Of a stretch of DNA of 64,000 nt, positions 53,117 to 61,117 are shown one piece after another. The notes under the pieces are model-generated. The model was not told the origin of the DNA. It saw only the letters and a list, made by a program, of their open reading frames with translations, and ran no database searches. Both the position numbers and the translations under genes were made by a program. Numbering within the stretch: position 1 is the first letter of the stretch; each line of letters begins with the position of its first letter. Source of the stretch: Streptomyces liliifuscus (GTDB lineage Bacteria > Actinomycetota > Actinomycetes > Streptomycetales > Streptomycetaceae). Location of the stretch: contig NZ_CP066831.1 of NCBI RefSeq assembly GCF_016598615.1, forward strand, positions 6,944,001-7,008,000. The letters run 5' to 3'.

Positions 53117-54025
53117 ATGCGTGCTCTGCCCGCACGGCGTATCGCGGCCCCCGCACTCTGCGCCACGCTTCTGCTCGGGATCGCCGGACCGGCCGCCGTG
53201 GCCGCCGACCACGACTCGACCCGCGATGCCCGTTCCATAGCGGCCCAGGCGCCGGTGCCCGGAGCGGACGCTCTGCTGGCGCAGGTCAAGAGCCTCGGCG
53301 ACGTCGGCGGAGTGCTCAAGCCGGTCACCGACCTGCTCGACGCCGTGCTCAAGGCCGACAACGGCCAGCTCCCCGCCGCCGACGCGGCCAAGCTCGCCGA
53401 CGCGGTGAAGGCCGCCATCGCCAAGGCCTCCGCGGCCGCCCCGGCCGCAGGCTCGCTGACCCCGCCGGTCAAGGCCGAGCGGGACCAGGCCGTGCCGACC
53501 GCACCGCCCACCCCGACGGCACCGGCCGCCCCGGCCACGCCCGCCGTTCCGACCACTCCGGCCAAGCCCGCGACGCCCGACGCCGTGACGTCGCCGGTCG
53601 AGCCGGTTGCTCCGGCCACGCCCACGACCCCCGCCAAGCCCGCTGTTCCGGCCACGCCGGTCACCCCCGTCACGCCGGTCGCCCCGCCGGCCGCGCTGCC
53701 GGAGGTGCCGAAGCTTCCGGCGGCCCCCGCGCTGCCGCTGCCGAAGGACGCCCAGCGTGCGGCCGCCGAGATCCCGCTCGACCTCAAGGCCGACGCGCTC
53801 AAGGCCCTGCAGGCCGCGGTCGACTCCCTGGTCAAGGCCGCCACCAGCGGTGACGTCGCCGGTGTCGCGGCGGCCGCGCTGGCCGTCGTGACCGGCCTCG
53901 TCAACGTCGTCGTCGCCACGGTGCTGGGCGGCGGCCTGCCCGCGGCGAACCTGCCGGGTCTGCCCAAGCTGCCCCTGCCCACGGGCGCGCTGCCCCTGCC
54001 CACCGGCGGCCTGCTGCCCTCCTGA
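53117..54025 (+). CDS. Secreted Ala/Pro-rich protein of unknown function
   Basis: 302 residues. A signal peptide (RRIAAPALCATLLLGIAGPAAVAA) is followed by a helical segment, a central Pro/Ala/Thr/Val repeat tract (PATPAVPTTPAKP type, about 130-200), a second helical region with DLKADALKALQAAVDSLVKAA and a hydrophobic VTGLVNVVVATVLGGGL, and a Leu-Pro tail. The two similar helical segments around the Pro tract suggest an internal duplication or spacer design. The ATG follows GAAAGGAC. I do not recognise a domain. Confidence 0.82.
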   Translation: MRALPARRIAAPALCATLLLGIAGPAAVAADHDSTRDARSIAAQAPVPGADALLAQVKSLGDVGGVLKPVTDLLDAVLKADNGQLPAADAAKLADAVKAAIAKASAAAPAAGSLTPPVKAERDQAVPTAPPTPTAPAAPATPAVPTTPAKPATPDAVTSPVEPVAPATPTTPAKPAVPATPVTPVTPVAPPAALPEVPKLPAAPALPLPKDAQRAAAEIPLDLKADALKALQAAVDSLVKAATSGDVAGVAAAALAVVTGLVNVVVATVLGGGLPAANLPGLPKLPLPTGALPLPTGGLLPS

Positions 54026-54031
54026 ACGACC

Positions 54032-54066
54032 CGTCGGGCCGGCCCGTCACCCGGGCCGGCCCGACG
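54032..54066 (+). terminator. Hairpin terminator
   Basis: CGTCGGGCCGGCCCG (54032-54046) pairs with CGGGCCGGCCCGACG (54052-54066), followed by GCTGTTTT. Confidence 0.88.
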
Positions 54067-54236
54067 GCTGTTTTCATATGAGGGATCCCATTTGACGATT
54101 TGACACACCCTTCAATTGGGTGGCTTCCAGAAATTTTCGGTGAACGGAGTTTCCGTCCAGAAGGGGGATCGTTGGGCAGGGTGCAGTTCAGCGAAATTTC
54201 CCTCCGGCGACGCGAGTTGCCGACGAAAGGAACACG

Positions 54237-54539
54237 ATGAAGTCCCTGAAGGCCGCCGCTGTCGTCGCCGGGTCCCTGGTCATCGCTGCTGCCGCAGCGC
54301 CCGCCTTTGCCGCCGACCTCACGCCCTCCAGTCTCAACGGCGGCCTCGACTCGGCGCTCGGCGCGCTCACCACCGAGCCGGTGGACGCCGCGGACGCCAT
54401 GCCCCTGCAGTCGCAGTCGAACGCGCTCGACACGTCGAACAAGGACTCCGTGCTGAACACCGTCGACGGCGCGACGAAGGCCCTCAACTCGGCGGAGGGT
54501 CCCACGGGGCTCCTGGGCGGACTTCCCCTCCAGAAGTGA
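54237..54539 (+). CDS. Small secreted protein of unknown function
   Basis: 100 residues: signal peptide (MKSLKAAAVVAGSLVIAAAAAPAFAA) and a 74-residue mature part with LNGGLDSALGAL and LNTVDGATKALNSAEG, rich in Ala, Leu, Ser and without Cys. It resembles the small Streptomyces exported proteins found beside chaplins; no domain is recognised. GAAAGGAAC precedes the ATG. The 170-bp gap before it is AT-rich and holds TTTGACGATTTGACA. Confidence 0.8.
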   Translation: MKSLKAAAVVAGSLVIAAAAAPAFAADLTPSSLNGGLDSALGALTTEPVDAADAMPLQSQSNALDTSNKDSVLNTVDGATKALNSAEGPTGLLGGLPLQK

Positions 54540-54586
54540 CTTCGGACGAAACTCCGGACGCGGCATCGGACGCGACTTCCGGAAGT

Positions 54587-54629
54587 GACGAAGGGCCGGT
54601 TCCGCATCACACGGAACCGGCCCTTCGTC
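54587..54629 (+). terminator. Hairpin terminator
   Basis: GACGAAGGGCCGGTTCCG (54587-54604) and CGGAACCGGCCCTTCGTC (54612-54629) are perfect 18-bp arms with a 7-nt loop. Confidence 0.92.
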
Positions 54630-54774
54630 GTGTTCTCCGATTGTCCGTGCCGTTCCGATTCTTCTTTCCGGCCGTTCGACACAGTCCCCCGTTCGTGTGG
54701 AGACCCGGCCGGAAATCCCCCGGGCGAGTGAGAAACGGAGCGGACGCATTCCGGCGCGTCGATACGGTTCCGCG

Positions 54775-55272
54775 GTGACCTCAACATCAAGCGAAACGCG
54801 TCCTTTCCGTGCCGCCGACCTCGGCACGCTCGTCGTCATGGCGTGGAGCGGCGAACACCCCGACGGCGACATGCCGTTCCTGCTGGCCTACTCGCTCGGT
54901 GACGGCGAGGGCGGCCCCGAGGGCTCCACGGCCGCCGTCGAGCAACTGCTGCACCGCAGCGGCCTGCCCATCGGCGACGAGATCGTCGACGGCACCCGGC
55001 AGCCCAGCTTCCCCGTCGGTCTCCTCGTCGAGGCCGGGCAGGCCGTCGTCACCATGGCCCACCTCAACGCCCAGTGCACCGTGCCGCCGGAGTGGCTCGC
55101 CGCGGTCGGCGAACGCGGCTATGCCTACTTCCTGTTCACCACCCGCCCCTGGCCCGAGGCCGAGCCGGGCAAGCCCGTCGCACCGGAGACGCTGGCCGCC
55201 TTCGCCGGCGACGAGAAGACCCTGAACAGCGCGGCGCACGCCCTCCTCCCGGCCCGCAGCCTGCGCGGCTGA
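54775..55272 (+). CDS. Conserved actinobacterial protein, DUF5949-like
   Basis: 165 residues, no signal peptide or membrane segment. Sequence such as ADLGTLVVMAWSGEHPDGDMPFLLAYSLGDGEGG and WPEAEPGKPVAPETLAAFAGDEKTLNSAAH reminds me of the Streptomyces family DUF5949; function unknown. The GTG at 54775 is chosen because similar proteins begin near TSTSSETRPF, though no clear ribosome site is seen. The VKOR gene begins 2 bp after its stop, so the two are probably co-translated. Confidence 0.7.
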   Translation: MTSTSSETRPFRAADLGTLVVMAWSGEHPDGDMPFLLAYSLGDGEGGPEGSTAAVEQLLHRSGLPIGDEIVDGTRQPSFPVGLLVEAGQAVVTMAHLNAQCTVPPEWLAAVGERGYAYFLFTTRPWPEAEPGKPVAPETLAAFAGDEKTLNSAAHALLPARSLRG

Positions 55273-55274
55273 CG

Positions 55275-55856
55275 ATGCGCACAGCGGGCGCCGGCCGCGC
55301 GTTCGCCCTGCTGCTGGTGATCACGGGCGCGGCCGGACTGCTGGCCTCCTGGGTCATCACCATCGACAAGTTCAAGCTGCTGGAGGACCCGGACTTCACC
55401 CCGGGCTGCAGCCTGAACCCGGTCGTCTCCTGCGGCAACATCATGAAGAGCGACCAGGCCTCCGCCTTCGGGTTCCCCAACCCGATGCTCGGTCTGGTCG
55501 CGTACGGCATCGTGATCTGCGTCGGCGCGGGCCTGCTGGCCGGTGCGGCGTTCCCGCGCTGGTACTGGCTGACGCTCGACGCGGGCACGCTGTTCGGCGT
55601 CGGCTTCGTGACATGGCTCCAGTACGAGTCGCTGTACAGCATCAACGCGCTGTGCCTGTGGTGCTGCCTCGCCTGGATCGCGACGATCATCATGTTCTGG
55701 TACGTCACGTCGTTCAACGTACGAAATGAATTCCTGCCCGCACCCGGCTGGGCGAAGGGATTCCTCGCCGAATTCACGTGGGTGCTGCCGGTTCTGCATC
55801 TGGGGATCATCGGAATGCTCGTGTTGACGCGTTGGTGGGACTTCTGGACGAGCTGA
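55275..55856 (+). CDS. Vitamin K epoxide reductase family protein (VKOR)
   Basis: 193-residue membrane protein with four to five helices. It reoxidises disulfide-forming enzymes using quinone. The active-site loop has C45 and C53 (CSLNPVVSCGNIM), and the CxxC is C127-C130 in CLWCC with an extra C131. It has no fused thioredoxin domain, so a separate DsbA-like partner is needed. It lies among secreted Cys-containing proteins (chaplins, rodlins). It begins 2 bp after the previous gene. Confidence 0.9.
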   Translation: MRTAGAGRAFALLLVITGAAGLLASWVITIDKFKLLEDPDFTPGCSLNPVVSCGNIMKSDQASAFGFPNPMLGLVAYGIVICVGAGLLAGAAFPRWYWLTLDAGTLFGVGFVTWLQYESLYSINALCLWCCLAWIATIIMFWYVTSFNVRNEFLPAPGWAKGFLAEFTWVLPVLHLGIIGMLVLTRWWDFWTS

Positions 55857-55954
55857 CAATTGCATCCACCGGGGGAATTTTGACCTGATGTCGTTCGCCG
55901 TGTCGTTACGCGTTTCGGACGCAGCCCCCGAATCCCGAAAGGCCCGTGCCTGAG

Positions 55955-56461
55955 ATGAAGTCGACCACCCGAGGAACTCTTGCCGCCGTCGTCACCTGTG
56001 TGGCGGCCGCCGTCGCGACGCCCGCCGTCGCGGCCGACGGGATCCCGGTCGCCGTGCCGCTGGACGGTGTGGAGAACTCGCTGAACATGGAGATGCCCAG
56101 GATCGGCGGCACCCTGCCGCTGCCCACGCCGGGCAACCCCGACGGGCCGCGGTACGTCGAGGGCCGGCTGCTGCCGGACCGGGCCGTCCCGCAGCTGCCG
56201 GTCACCAGTGACCTGCCGTCCCTCGACCTGCGTACGCCGGTGCCGCGCGTTCTCGGGGACACCTTCGACCACGTCGCCGCCAGCACGCCCACGTCGGACC
56301 TGCGTGCCCTGACGCCGGGTGCCTCGTTGGACGCTCCGTTGACCGCGCCTCAGGCGGACAAGCTCGGCCTTCCGGCCCCGAAGCTGCCCGAGGCCGGTCT
56401 TCTGGCGCCGGTTCTGCAGGCGGCGCCGGGGGCGAACCTGGGCCTCGCGCCCGGGCTGTAG
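55955..56461 (+). CDS. Secreted protein of unknown function
   Basis: 168 residues from the ATG at 55955; a GTG at 55946 in the same frame is closer to GAAAGG and could add three residues. A signal peptide (TTRGTLAAVVTCVAAAVATPAVAA) is followed by a Pro/Leu-rich, Cys-free mature region with VPLDGVENSLNMEMPRIGGTLPLPTPG. It resembles the small exported proteins at 53117 and 54237 in style but not clearly in sequence. A weak GC hairpin follows (about 56473-56501). Confidence 0.78.
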   Translation: MKSTTRGTLAAVVTCVAAAVATPAVAADGIPVAVPLDGVENSLNMEMPRIGGTLPLPTPGNPDGPRYVEGRLLPDRAVPQLPVTSDLPSLDLRTPVPRVLGDTFDHVAASTPTSDLRALTPGASLDAPLTAPQADKLGLPAPKLPEAGLLAPVLQAAPGANLGLAPGL

Positions 56462-56522
56462 ACACCACGGGCCGGCCCGGCCGACAGGCCGCTCGGGCCG
56501 GACAGTTCATGGAGGAGTGCGG

Positions 56523-57044
56523 GTGGGAGCGGTGAACGGCACGCGGCGGGACGTCCTGAGAGGGCTGCTCGTCGCGGCCGTCGCCGCCGCCCTGGCTCCC
56601 CTCGTCGCGGCCTCGCGTCCGTCGCGCCCGTCGCGCGCCGAGCCGCCCGCGTCCGGCGAACCGGGCGAGTCCGAGGCGGAGTTCGGGGCCGAGTTCGACG
56701 AGATGTATCGCGGACGGTGGATCCGTGGGTTCAAGGACGCCACAGGCGCTGAAGACGCCGCGGTCGTCGAGGGCACGGCGAGTGGTGTCCGGCGCGCCGG
56801 TGCCGCGGGCGCGGCCCCCGCCGGGCAGTGGCGGGTCACCGTGGACGGCCGGCCGCTGCATCTCATGCGGCGGGCCGACGGCGGCTATCTGACCATGGTC
56901 GACCATTACCAGTCGTATCCGACGCCGCTCGCCGCCGCCCGCGGGGCCGTCGACGAACTGGGCGGCACACTGCGGCTGCGCGCGGCCGCCGCGGAGGCGG
57001 AGGCGGACCCGGGGGAGGGGCACGCGCATGGCGTACACGCGTAA
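56523..57044 (+). CDS. melC1: Tyrosinase cofactor (copper-transfer partner)
   Basis: 173 residues. A twin-arginine signal (NGTRRDVLRGLLVAAVAAALAPLVAAS) is followed by the MelC1 domain with DEMYRGRWIRGF, GQWRVTVDGRPLHLMRRADGGYLTMVDHYQSYPTPLAAARGAVDELGG. MelC1 binds apo-tyrosinase, helps load copper and carries it out through Tat. The GTG at 56523 sits 6 nt after GGAGGAG; a second GTG at 56532 is possible. It overlaps melC2 by 17 bp. Confidence 0.92.
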   Translation: MGAVNGTRRDVLRGLLVAAVAAALAPLVAASRPSRPSRAEPPASGEPGESEAEFGAEFDEMYRGRWIRGFKDATGAEDAAVVEGTASGVRRAGAAGAAPAGQWRVTVDGRPLHLMRRADGGYLTMVDHYQSYPTPLAAARGAVDELGGTLRLRAAAAEAEADPGEGHAHGVHA

Positions 57045-57894
57045 GAACGTGAGCGCGCTGACAGGGGCCGAGCGGCGCAGGCTCGTCGGCGCGTTCCTGG
57101 AGATCAAACGCACCGGCGAGTACGACGAGTTCGTCCGTATGCACATCGAGCACTATGTGTCGGACGGCGACGGCGGGCTGCGTACGGCCCATATGGCGCC
57201 CTCCTTCCTGCCCTGGCACCGGCGGTTCCTGCTGGAGCTGGAGCGGGCGCTGCGGCGGGTCGACTCCGGGGTGTCCGTGCCGTACTGGGACTGGACGAAG
57301 GACCGGACGCCCGCCGCCTCGCTGTGGGGTGAGGACCTGCTCGGAGGCAACGGGCGGCGCTCCGACCGGCAGGTGACGACCGGACCGTTCGCCTACCGGC
57401 ACAAGAAGTGGGTCGTCAAGGAGTCGATGACCGACGGCGAGTACCTCATGCGCGACCTCGGCCGGCCCCACGATCCACTCGCCCTCCCGACCGCCGACGA
57501 GCTCGCGCGGGCCCTCAAGGACCCCGTGTACGACACGGCGCCCTGGGACTCCACCTCCTCCCGCGGCTTCCGGAACAAGCTCGAAGGGTGGGGGACCGGG
57601 CAGGGCAACGACGCCTGGCGCAACCACAATCGCGTGCACCGCTGGGTCGGCGGGCACATGCTCGGCGGGGCGTCGGTCAACGACCCCGTCTTCTGGCTGC
57701 ACCACTCCTTCGTGGACCTGCTCTGGACCCGCTGGCAGAAGCGGCACAAGGGGGCCCGGTATCTGCCCGAGTCGCCGCCGGAACTCGGGGACCGGCAGCG
57801 GGGGCGCGTGGTGGCGCGGCACGAGGAGATGCCGCCGTGGGGCGTGACACCGGACGAACTGGAGGACCACAGCCGGATCTACCGGTACGTCTGA
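57028..57894 (+). CDS. melC2: Tyrosinase
   Basis: 288-residue type-3 copper enzyme oxidising tyrosine to dopaquinone and on to melanin. CuA ligands are H39, H55 and H64 (HIEHY, HMAPSFLPWHRRFL); CuB ligands are H200, H204 and H226 (HNRVHRWVGGH, FWLHHSFVD). It lacks its own signal peptide and is exported with MelC1. All ligands are intact, so it should be active. The sequence is somewhat longer than the 273-residue classical enzymes. Confidence 0.95.
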   Translation: MAYTRKNVSALTGAERRRLVGAFLEIKRTGEYDEFVRMHIEHYVSDGDGGLRTAHMAPSFLPWHRRFLLELERALRRVDSGVSVPYWDWTKDRTPAASLWGEDLLGGNGRRSDRQVTTGPFAYRHKKWVVKESMTDGEYLMRDLGRPHDPLALPTADELARALKDPVYDTAPWDSTSSRGFRNKLEGWGTGQGNDAWRNHNRVHRWVGGHMLGGASVNDPVFWLHHSFVDLLWTRWQKRHKGARYLPESPPELGDRQRGRVVARHEEMPPWGVTPDELEDHSRIYRYV

Positions 57895-57970
57895 TCCACC
57901 GGTGGATCTGATCCGTCGGTACGTTCGGTCTGCCGGTGGCCGGTGGCCGGTGACGGGTGAACAGGGGAAA

Positions 57971-57998
57971 GCCCCCGGTGGTGTGTACCGCCGGGGGC
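57971..57998. terminator. Bidirectional hairpin between melC2 and chpG
   Basis: GCCCCCGGTGGT (57971-57982) pairs with ACCGCCGGGGGC (57987-57998) between convergent genes. Confidence 0.85.
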
Positions 57999-58018
57999 CT
58001 TCGCGTGGGTGCGGTGAC

Positions 58019-58318
58019 TCAGTGGCCGTAGCCCTTGGGGCCGTGTCCCTTGGGGCCGGGGTGACCCTTCGGGCCCTCGTCGACGTTCGCGCACTCGTTG
58101 CCGAACGTCGGGTTCAGCAGGGCGATGACGTTCACGGTGTTGCCGCAGAGGTTGACCGGCACGTTGACCGGGACCTGGATGACGTTGCCCGACAGGACGC
58201 CGGGCGAGCCGACGGCCTTGCCCTCGGCGCCCGCGTCCGCCATGGCCAGACCGGCACCACTGATCACAACGGCACCCGTGCCGAGAGCCACACCGGCTGC
58301 CTTCGCGATGCGAGACAT
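58019..58318 (-). CDS. chpG: Short chaplin with Gly-Pro-Lys-His tail
   Basis: 99 residues: signal peptide (MSRIAKAAGVALGTGAVVISGAGLAMA), a full chaplin domain (AVGSPGVLSGNVIQVPVNVPVN, LCGN, VNVIALLNPTFG, GNECAN), then a 20-residue extension VDEGPKGHPGPKGHGPKGYGH not found in most short chaplins. The same GPKGHGP string follows the second chaplin domain of the long chaplin. AAGGAG precedes the start. The position next to melC suggests chpG. Confidence 0.92.
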   Translation of the reverse strand: MSRIAKAAGVALGTGAVVISGAGLAMADAGAEGKAVGSPGVLSGNVIQVPVNVPVNLCGNTVNVIALLNPTFGNECANVDEGPKGHPGPKGHGPKGYGH

Positions 58319-58377
58319 CACGTTCACTCCTTCGATTTCGGTGAGCGCGGCTGCTCCGACGCGACCGCACTGCCCGT

Positions 58378-58405
58378 TCAACGCGACGGCCCACAGGGGG
58401 TAACG
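58378..58405 (-). promoter_or_regulatory. Putative sigma-BldN-type promoter of chpG
   Basis: Minus strand CGTTAC (58405-58400), 16-bp spacer, CGTTGA (58383-58378), 60 bp before the start; the best-conserved of the five copies. Confidence 0.6.
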
Positions 58406-58437
58406 GTGCTCAACGGGGCATCATCCACCAAGCTCCT

Positions 58438-60579
58438 TCATATGGGGTGATAAAGCATATGAGTCTCCTCCTTGTTCGGTTCCTGGCGGTGGTCCGGCCC
58501 CGGTTCGCGGAACAGTCGGCCGGGCCACCAGAACCAGCGGCCCAGGTCGAGGGCGAGGGCCGGCACCAGGACCGTACGGACGAGGAAGGTGTCCAGGAGG
58601 ACGCCGATGCCGACGATGACGCCCATCTGGGCCATCGTCACCAGTGGCAGCCCGGCGAACACCGCGAACGTGGCGGCCAGGACGATGCCCGCGGAGGTGA
58701 TCACGCCTCCGGTGCTGGTCAGGCCCTCCAGGACGCCCCGGGAGTGACCGAGGCGGGTGGCCTCCTCCTTCACCCGGTGCATAAGGAAGATGTTGTAGTC
58801 GATGCCGAGGGCGACCAGGAAGACGAAGCCCATGAGCGGGATCGACCAGTCGACGCCCGCGAAGTCCAGGACGTGCTCGAAGAGCAGGTTCGAGGCGCCC
58901 AGGGCCGCGAAGTACGACAGCACGACGGTGGCCAGGAGCAGCAGCGGGGCGACGAGGGCACGCAGCAGCCAGACGAGTACGGCGAGGACGACCAGCAGCA
59001 CGATCGGGATGACCGTGGTGAGATCGCGGTCGGCGGCGCGCTGGGTGTCCAGTGCCTCCGCGGTGGTGCCGCCCACCAGGGCGCCCTGCCGGTGCACCGC
59101 GTCGCGCAGGGCGTCGACGGTGTCCTTGGCGGCCCGGCTGTCGGGGGCGTCCTTCAGTACGACGTCCAGCGTGGCGAGCCGGCCGTCCGGCGTACGGTCG
59201 CCGGTCCCGACGCGGGCGACACCGGGCACCGACCGCGCCGACTCCCGCACCTCGGCGGCCCGGTCGGAGTCGGTGACGATCGTCGCCGGGTCCGAGGCGC
59301 CCGACGGGTAGTGGGCGGAGATCCTCTCCTGGGCGACGACCGACTCGGGCTTGTCCTGGAACATCTCGGCCTGGGTCAGGCCCAGGTTGATCCCGGCCGC
59401 GCTGAGCGCGAGTACGCCCGTGACGGCGGCGGACATCAGCCAGGACCAGCGGGGGCGTCGGGCGACCGCGTTCCCGATACGGGCCCACACCGTGCGGGGC
59501 TTGCGGGCGGGGGTGCCGTGGCGCGGGACGAAGGGCCAGAAGACCCAGCGGCCCGCGACGACCAGCAGGGCCGGGAGCACCGTCACCATCGCCAGGAAGG
59601 CGCAGACGACACCGACCGCGCCCACGAGGCCCAGCGAGCGCGAGGAGTTGATGTCGGCGAAGGCCAGACAGGCGAGGCCGGCCGCGATGGTGCCGGCCGA
59701 GGCGAGTACGGCCGGGCCCGAGCGCCGCAGGGCGATCCGCATCGCCGTGTGCCGGTCCTCGTGGCGGTGCAACTCCTCGCGGTAGCGGGCGATCAGCAGC
59801 AGCGCGTAGTCGGTGCCGACACCGAAGACGAGCACCATGAGGACGCCCGAACTCTGCGGATCGACCGGCAGATCGGCGTACTTGGCGAGCAGATAGGTGG
59901 CGGCCTGGGTGAGGACGGCGGCGAAGCCGACCGCGAGGAGCGGGAAGAGCCAGAGGATCGGGCTGCGGTAGGTGATGAGCAGCAGGGCGGCCACGACCAG
60001 ACCGGTGGCGATCATCAGGGTCGAGTCGAGGGTGTCGAACACCGCGACCGAGTCGGTGAGGGAGGCGGCCGGGCCGCCCACCTCGACGTCCACGCCGGGC
60101 GGGGCGTTCGCCGCCGCCACCGCGCGCAATTCCTCGACCTTGTCGGTGACTTCGTCCTCCGAGTCCAGGGGGACGACGGTCATCAGGGCCTTGCCGTCGT
60201 CGGAGGGGACCGGCTGCGAGACCTTCTCGCCGGTGGGCACGAACGGGGCGAAGGCGGTGCGGTCGGCGGTGGCCTTGGCGTTCATCGCGCCGTCGTCGCC
60301 ATCGCCGGTACCGACACCGGTACCGGTGTCGGTGTCGTTCGTGTAGATGACGACCGCCGGCATGATCGGGTCCGTACGGAACCTCTCCAGTTCCGTGTTG
60401 ACCCGCGCGGACTCGGCGCCGCCCGGCAGGAAGGCGTTGGCGCCGGAGTCCTCGACGTCGCCGAGCTTTCCGGCGAGTGGGCCGAGTGCGACGGCCAGGA
60501 TCAGCCAGGCTGCGAGGACGAGCCATTTTCCGCGCCGGCCGCCGGGCGCACCGGTGGCGCGCTGGAGCAGCGCACGCAT
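58438..60579 (-). CDS. MMPL-family (RND-type) membrane transporter
   Basis: 713 residues with two copies of a six-helix unit, each preceded by an extracytoplasmic domain. FGVGTDYALLLIARYREEL and LGIDYNIFLMHRVKEEATR are the paired MMPL motifs carrying the proton-relay Asp-Tyr. Mycobacterial relatives export lipids; the cargo here is unknown. The ATG at 60579 follows AAGGAG. A short GT-rich microsatellite encodes TDTGTGVGTGDGDDG near residue 85. The last codons lie about 30 bp from the chpG promoter. Confidence 0.93.
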   Translation of the reverse strand: MRALLQRATGAPGGRRGKWLVLAAWLILAVALGPLAGKLGDVEDSGANAFLPGGAESARVNTELERFRTDPIMPAVVIYTNDTDTGTGVGTGDGDDGAMNAKATADRTAFAPFVPTGEKVSQPVPSDDGKALMTVVPLDSEDEVTDKVEELRAVAAANAPPGVDVEVGGPAASLTDSVAVFDTLDSTLMIATGLVVAALLLITYRSPILWLFPLLAVGFAAVLTQAATYLLAKYADLPVDPQSSGVLMVLVFGVGTDYALLLIARYREELHRHEDRHTAMRIALRRSGPAVLASAGTIAAGLACLAFADINSSRSLGLVGAVGVVCAFLAMVTVLPALLVVAGRWVFWPFVPRHGTPARKPRTVWARIGNAVARRPRWSWLMSAAVTGVLALSAAGINLGLTQAEMFQDKPESVVAQERISAHYPSGASDPATIVTDSDRAAEVRESARSVPGVARVGTGDRTPDGRLATLDVVLKDAPDSRAAKDTVDALRDAVHRQGALVGGTTAEALDTQRAADRDLTTVIPIVLLVVLAVLVWLLRALVAPLLLLATVVLSYFAALGASNLLFEHVLDFAGVDWSIPLMGFVFLVALGIDYNIFLMHRVKEEATRLGHSRGVLEGLTSTGGVITSAGIVLAATFAVFAGLPLVTMAQMGVIVGIGVLLDTFLVRTVLVPALALDLGRWFWWPGRLFREPGPDHRQEPNKEETHMLYHPI

Positions 60580-60715
60580 GAGTAGTCTCCTTCGTGTGGA
60601 GCGCGCCGCCGGTCCATGACCGGCCCGGGGCGCACGTGGGCCCGCACCACGGCGCAACAGGTGTCACGACCTGCCGTGGCGTTCGGGATGTGTGTCAGGG
60701 ATGTCGTTCCGCTTG

Positions 60716-60747
60716 GGTACGGCCGGGAGTTGGCGCTCCCGGCCGTA
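60716..60747 (-). terminator. Hairpin terminator of the ArsR operon
   Basis: Perfect 13-bp arms GTACGGCCGGGAG (60716-60728) and CTCCCGGCCGTAC (60735-60747) with a 6-nt loop, downstream of the minus-strand small membrane protein. Confidence 0.88.
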
Positions 60748-60802
60748 CGCGCGGTGGTTCGGTTCAGCAGTAGTGCGGTGGCAAGGCCTTGGGCGTCGCC
60801 CG

Positions 60803-61117
60803 CTATTCGATCTCGCGCATCATCTTCTCCATCGAGTTGACCGACAGTCGCGTCTGCGTCAGCTCGTCGAGGGTCTGCCGCTGCTCCTCGACCGTACGGC
60901 GCTGCAACTCCACGGTGTCCTCGAGGAGTTGGGCGTACTTCGCGGCCAACTCCTTGTACTGCTGCTCGCGGGCGGCCAGCATCCGGGCGCGCCAGGTGGC
61001 GGCGACCTGCCAGACGATCACGATCAGCAGGGAGAAGAGCCCGGCCGCGCCGACGGCGCCGACCAGAACCCCCAGGTCGTCGGCGCTCGCGGCGGTCGTC
61101 ACCAGTTGCTCCTTCAC
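60803..61117 (-). CDS. Small membrane protein with coiled coil
   Basis: 104 residues: a short N-terminus, one membrane helix (LGVLVGAVGAAGLFSLLIVIVWQVA, about 15-39) and a 60-residue cytoplasmic helix with heptad-like pattern (AREQQYKELAAKYAQLLEDTVELQRRTVEEQRQTLDEL). The start overlaps the ArsR gene stop by 4 bp (ATGA), so it is made together with the regulator. Function is unknown; it may sense or tether the regulator at the membrane. Confidence 0.82.
   Translation of the reverse strand: MKEQLVTTAASADDLGVLVGAVGAAGLFSLLIVIVWQVAATWRARMLAAREQQYKELAAKYAQLLEDTVELQRRTVEEQRQTLDELTQTRLSVNSMEKMMREIE

Noticed and set aside
58421..60667. Second long minus-strand frame over the MMPL gene
   Set aside because: Arg/Gly/Pro-rich, no membrane helices or motifs; it is another phase of the MMPL gene at 58438-60579.
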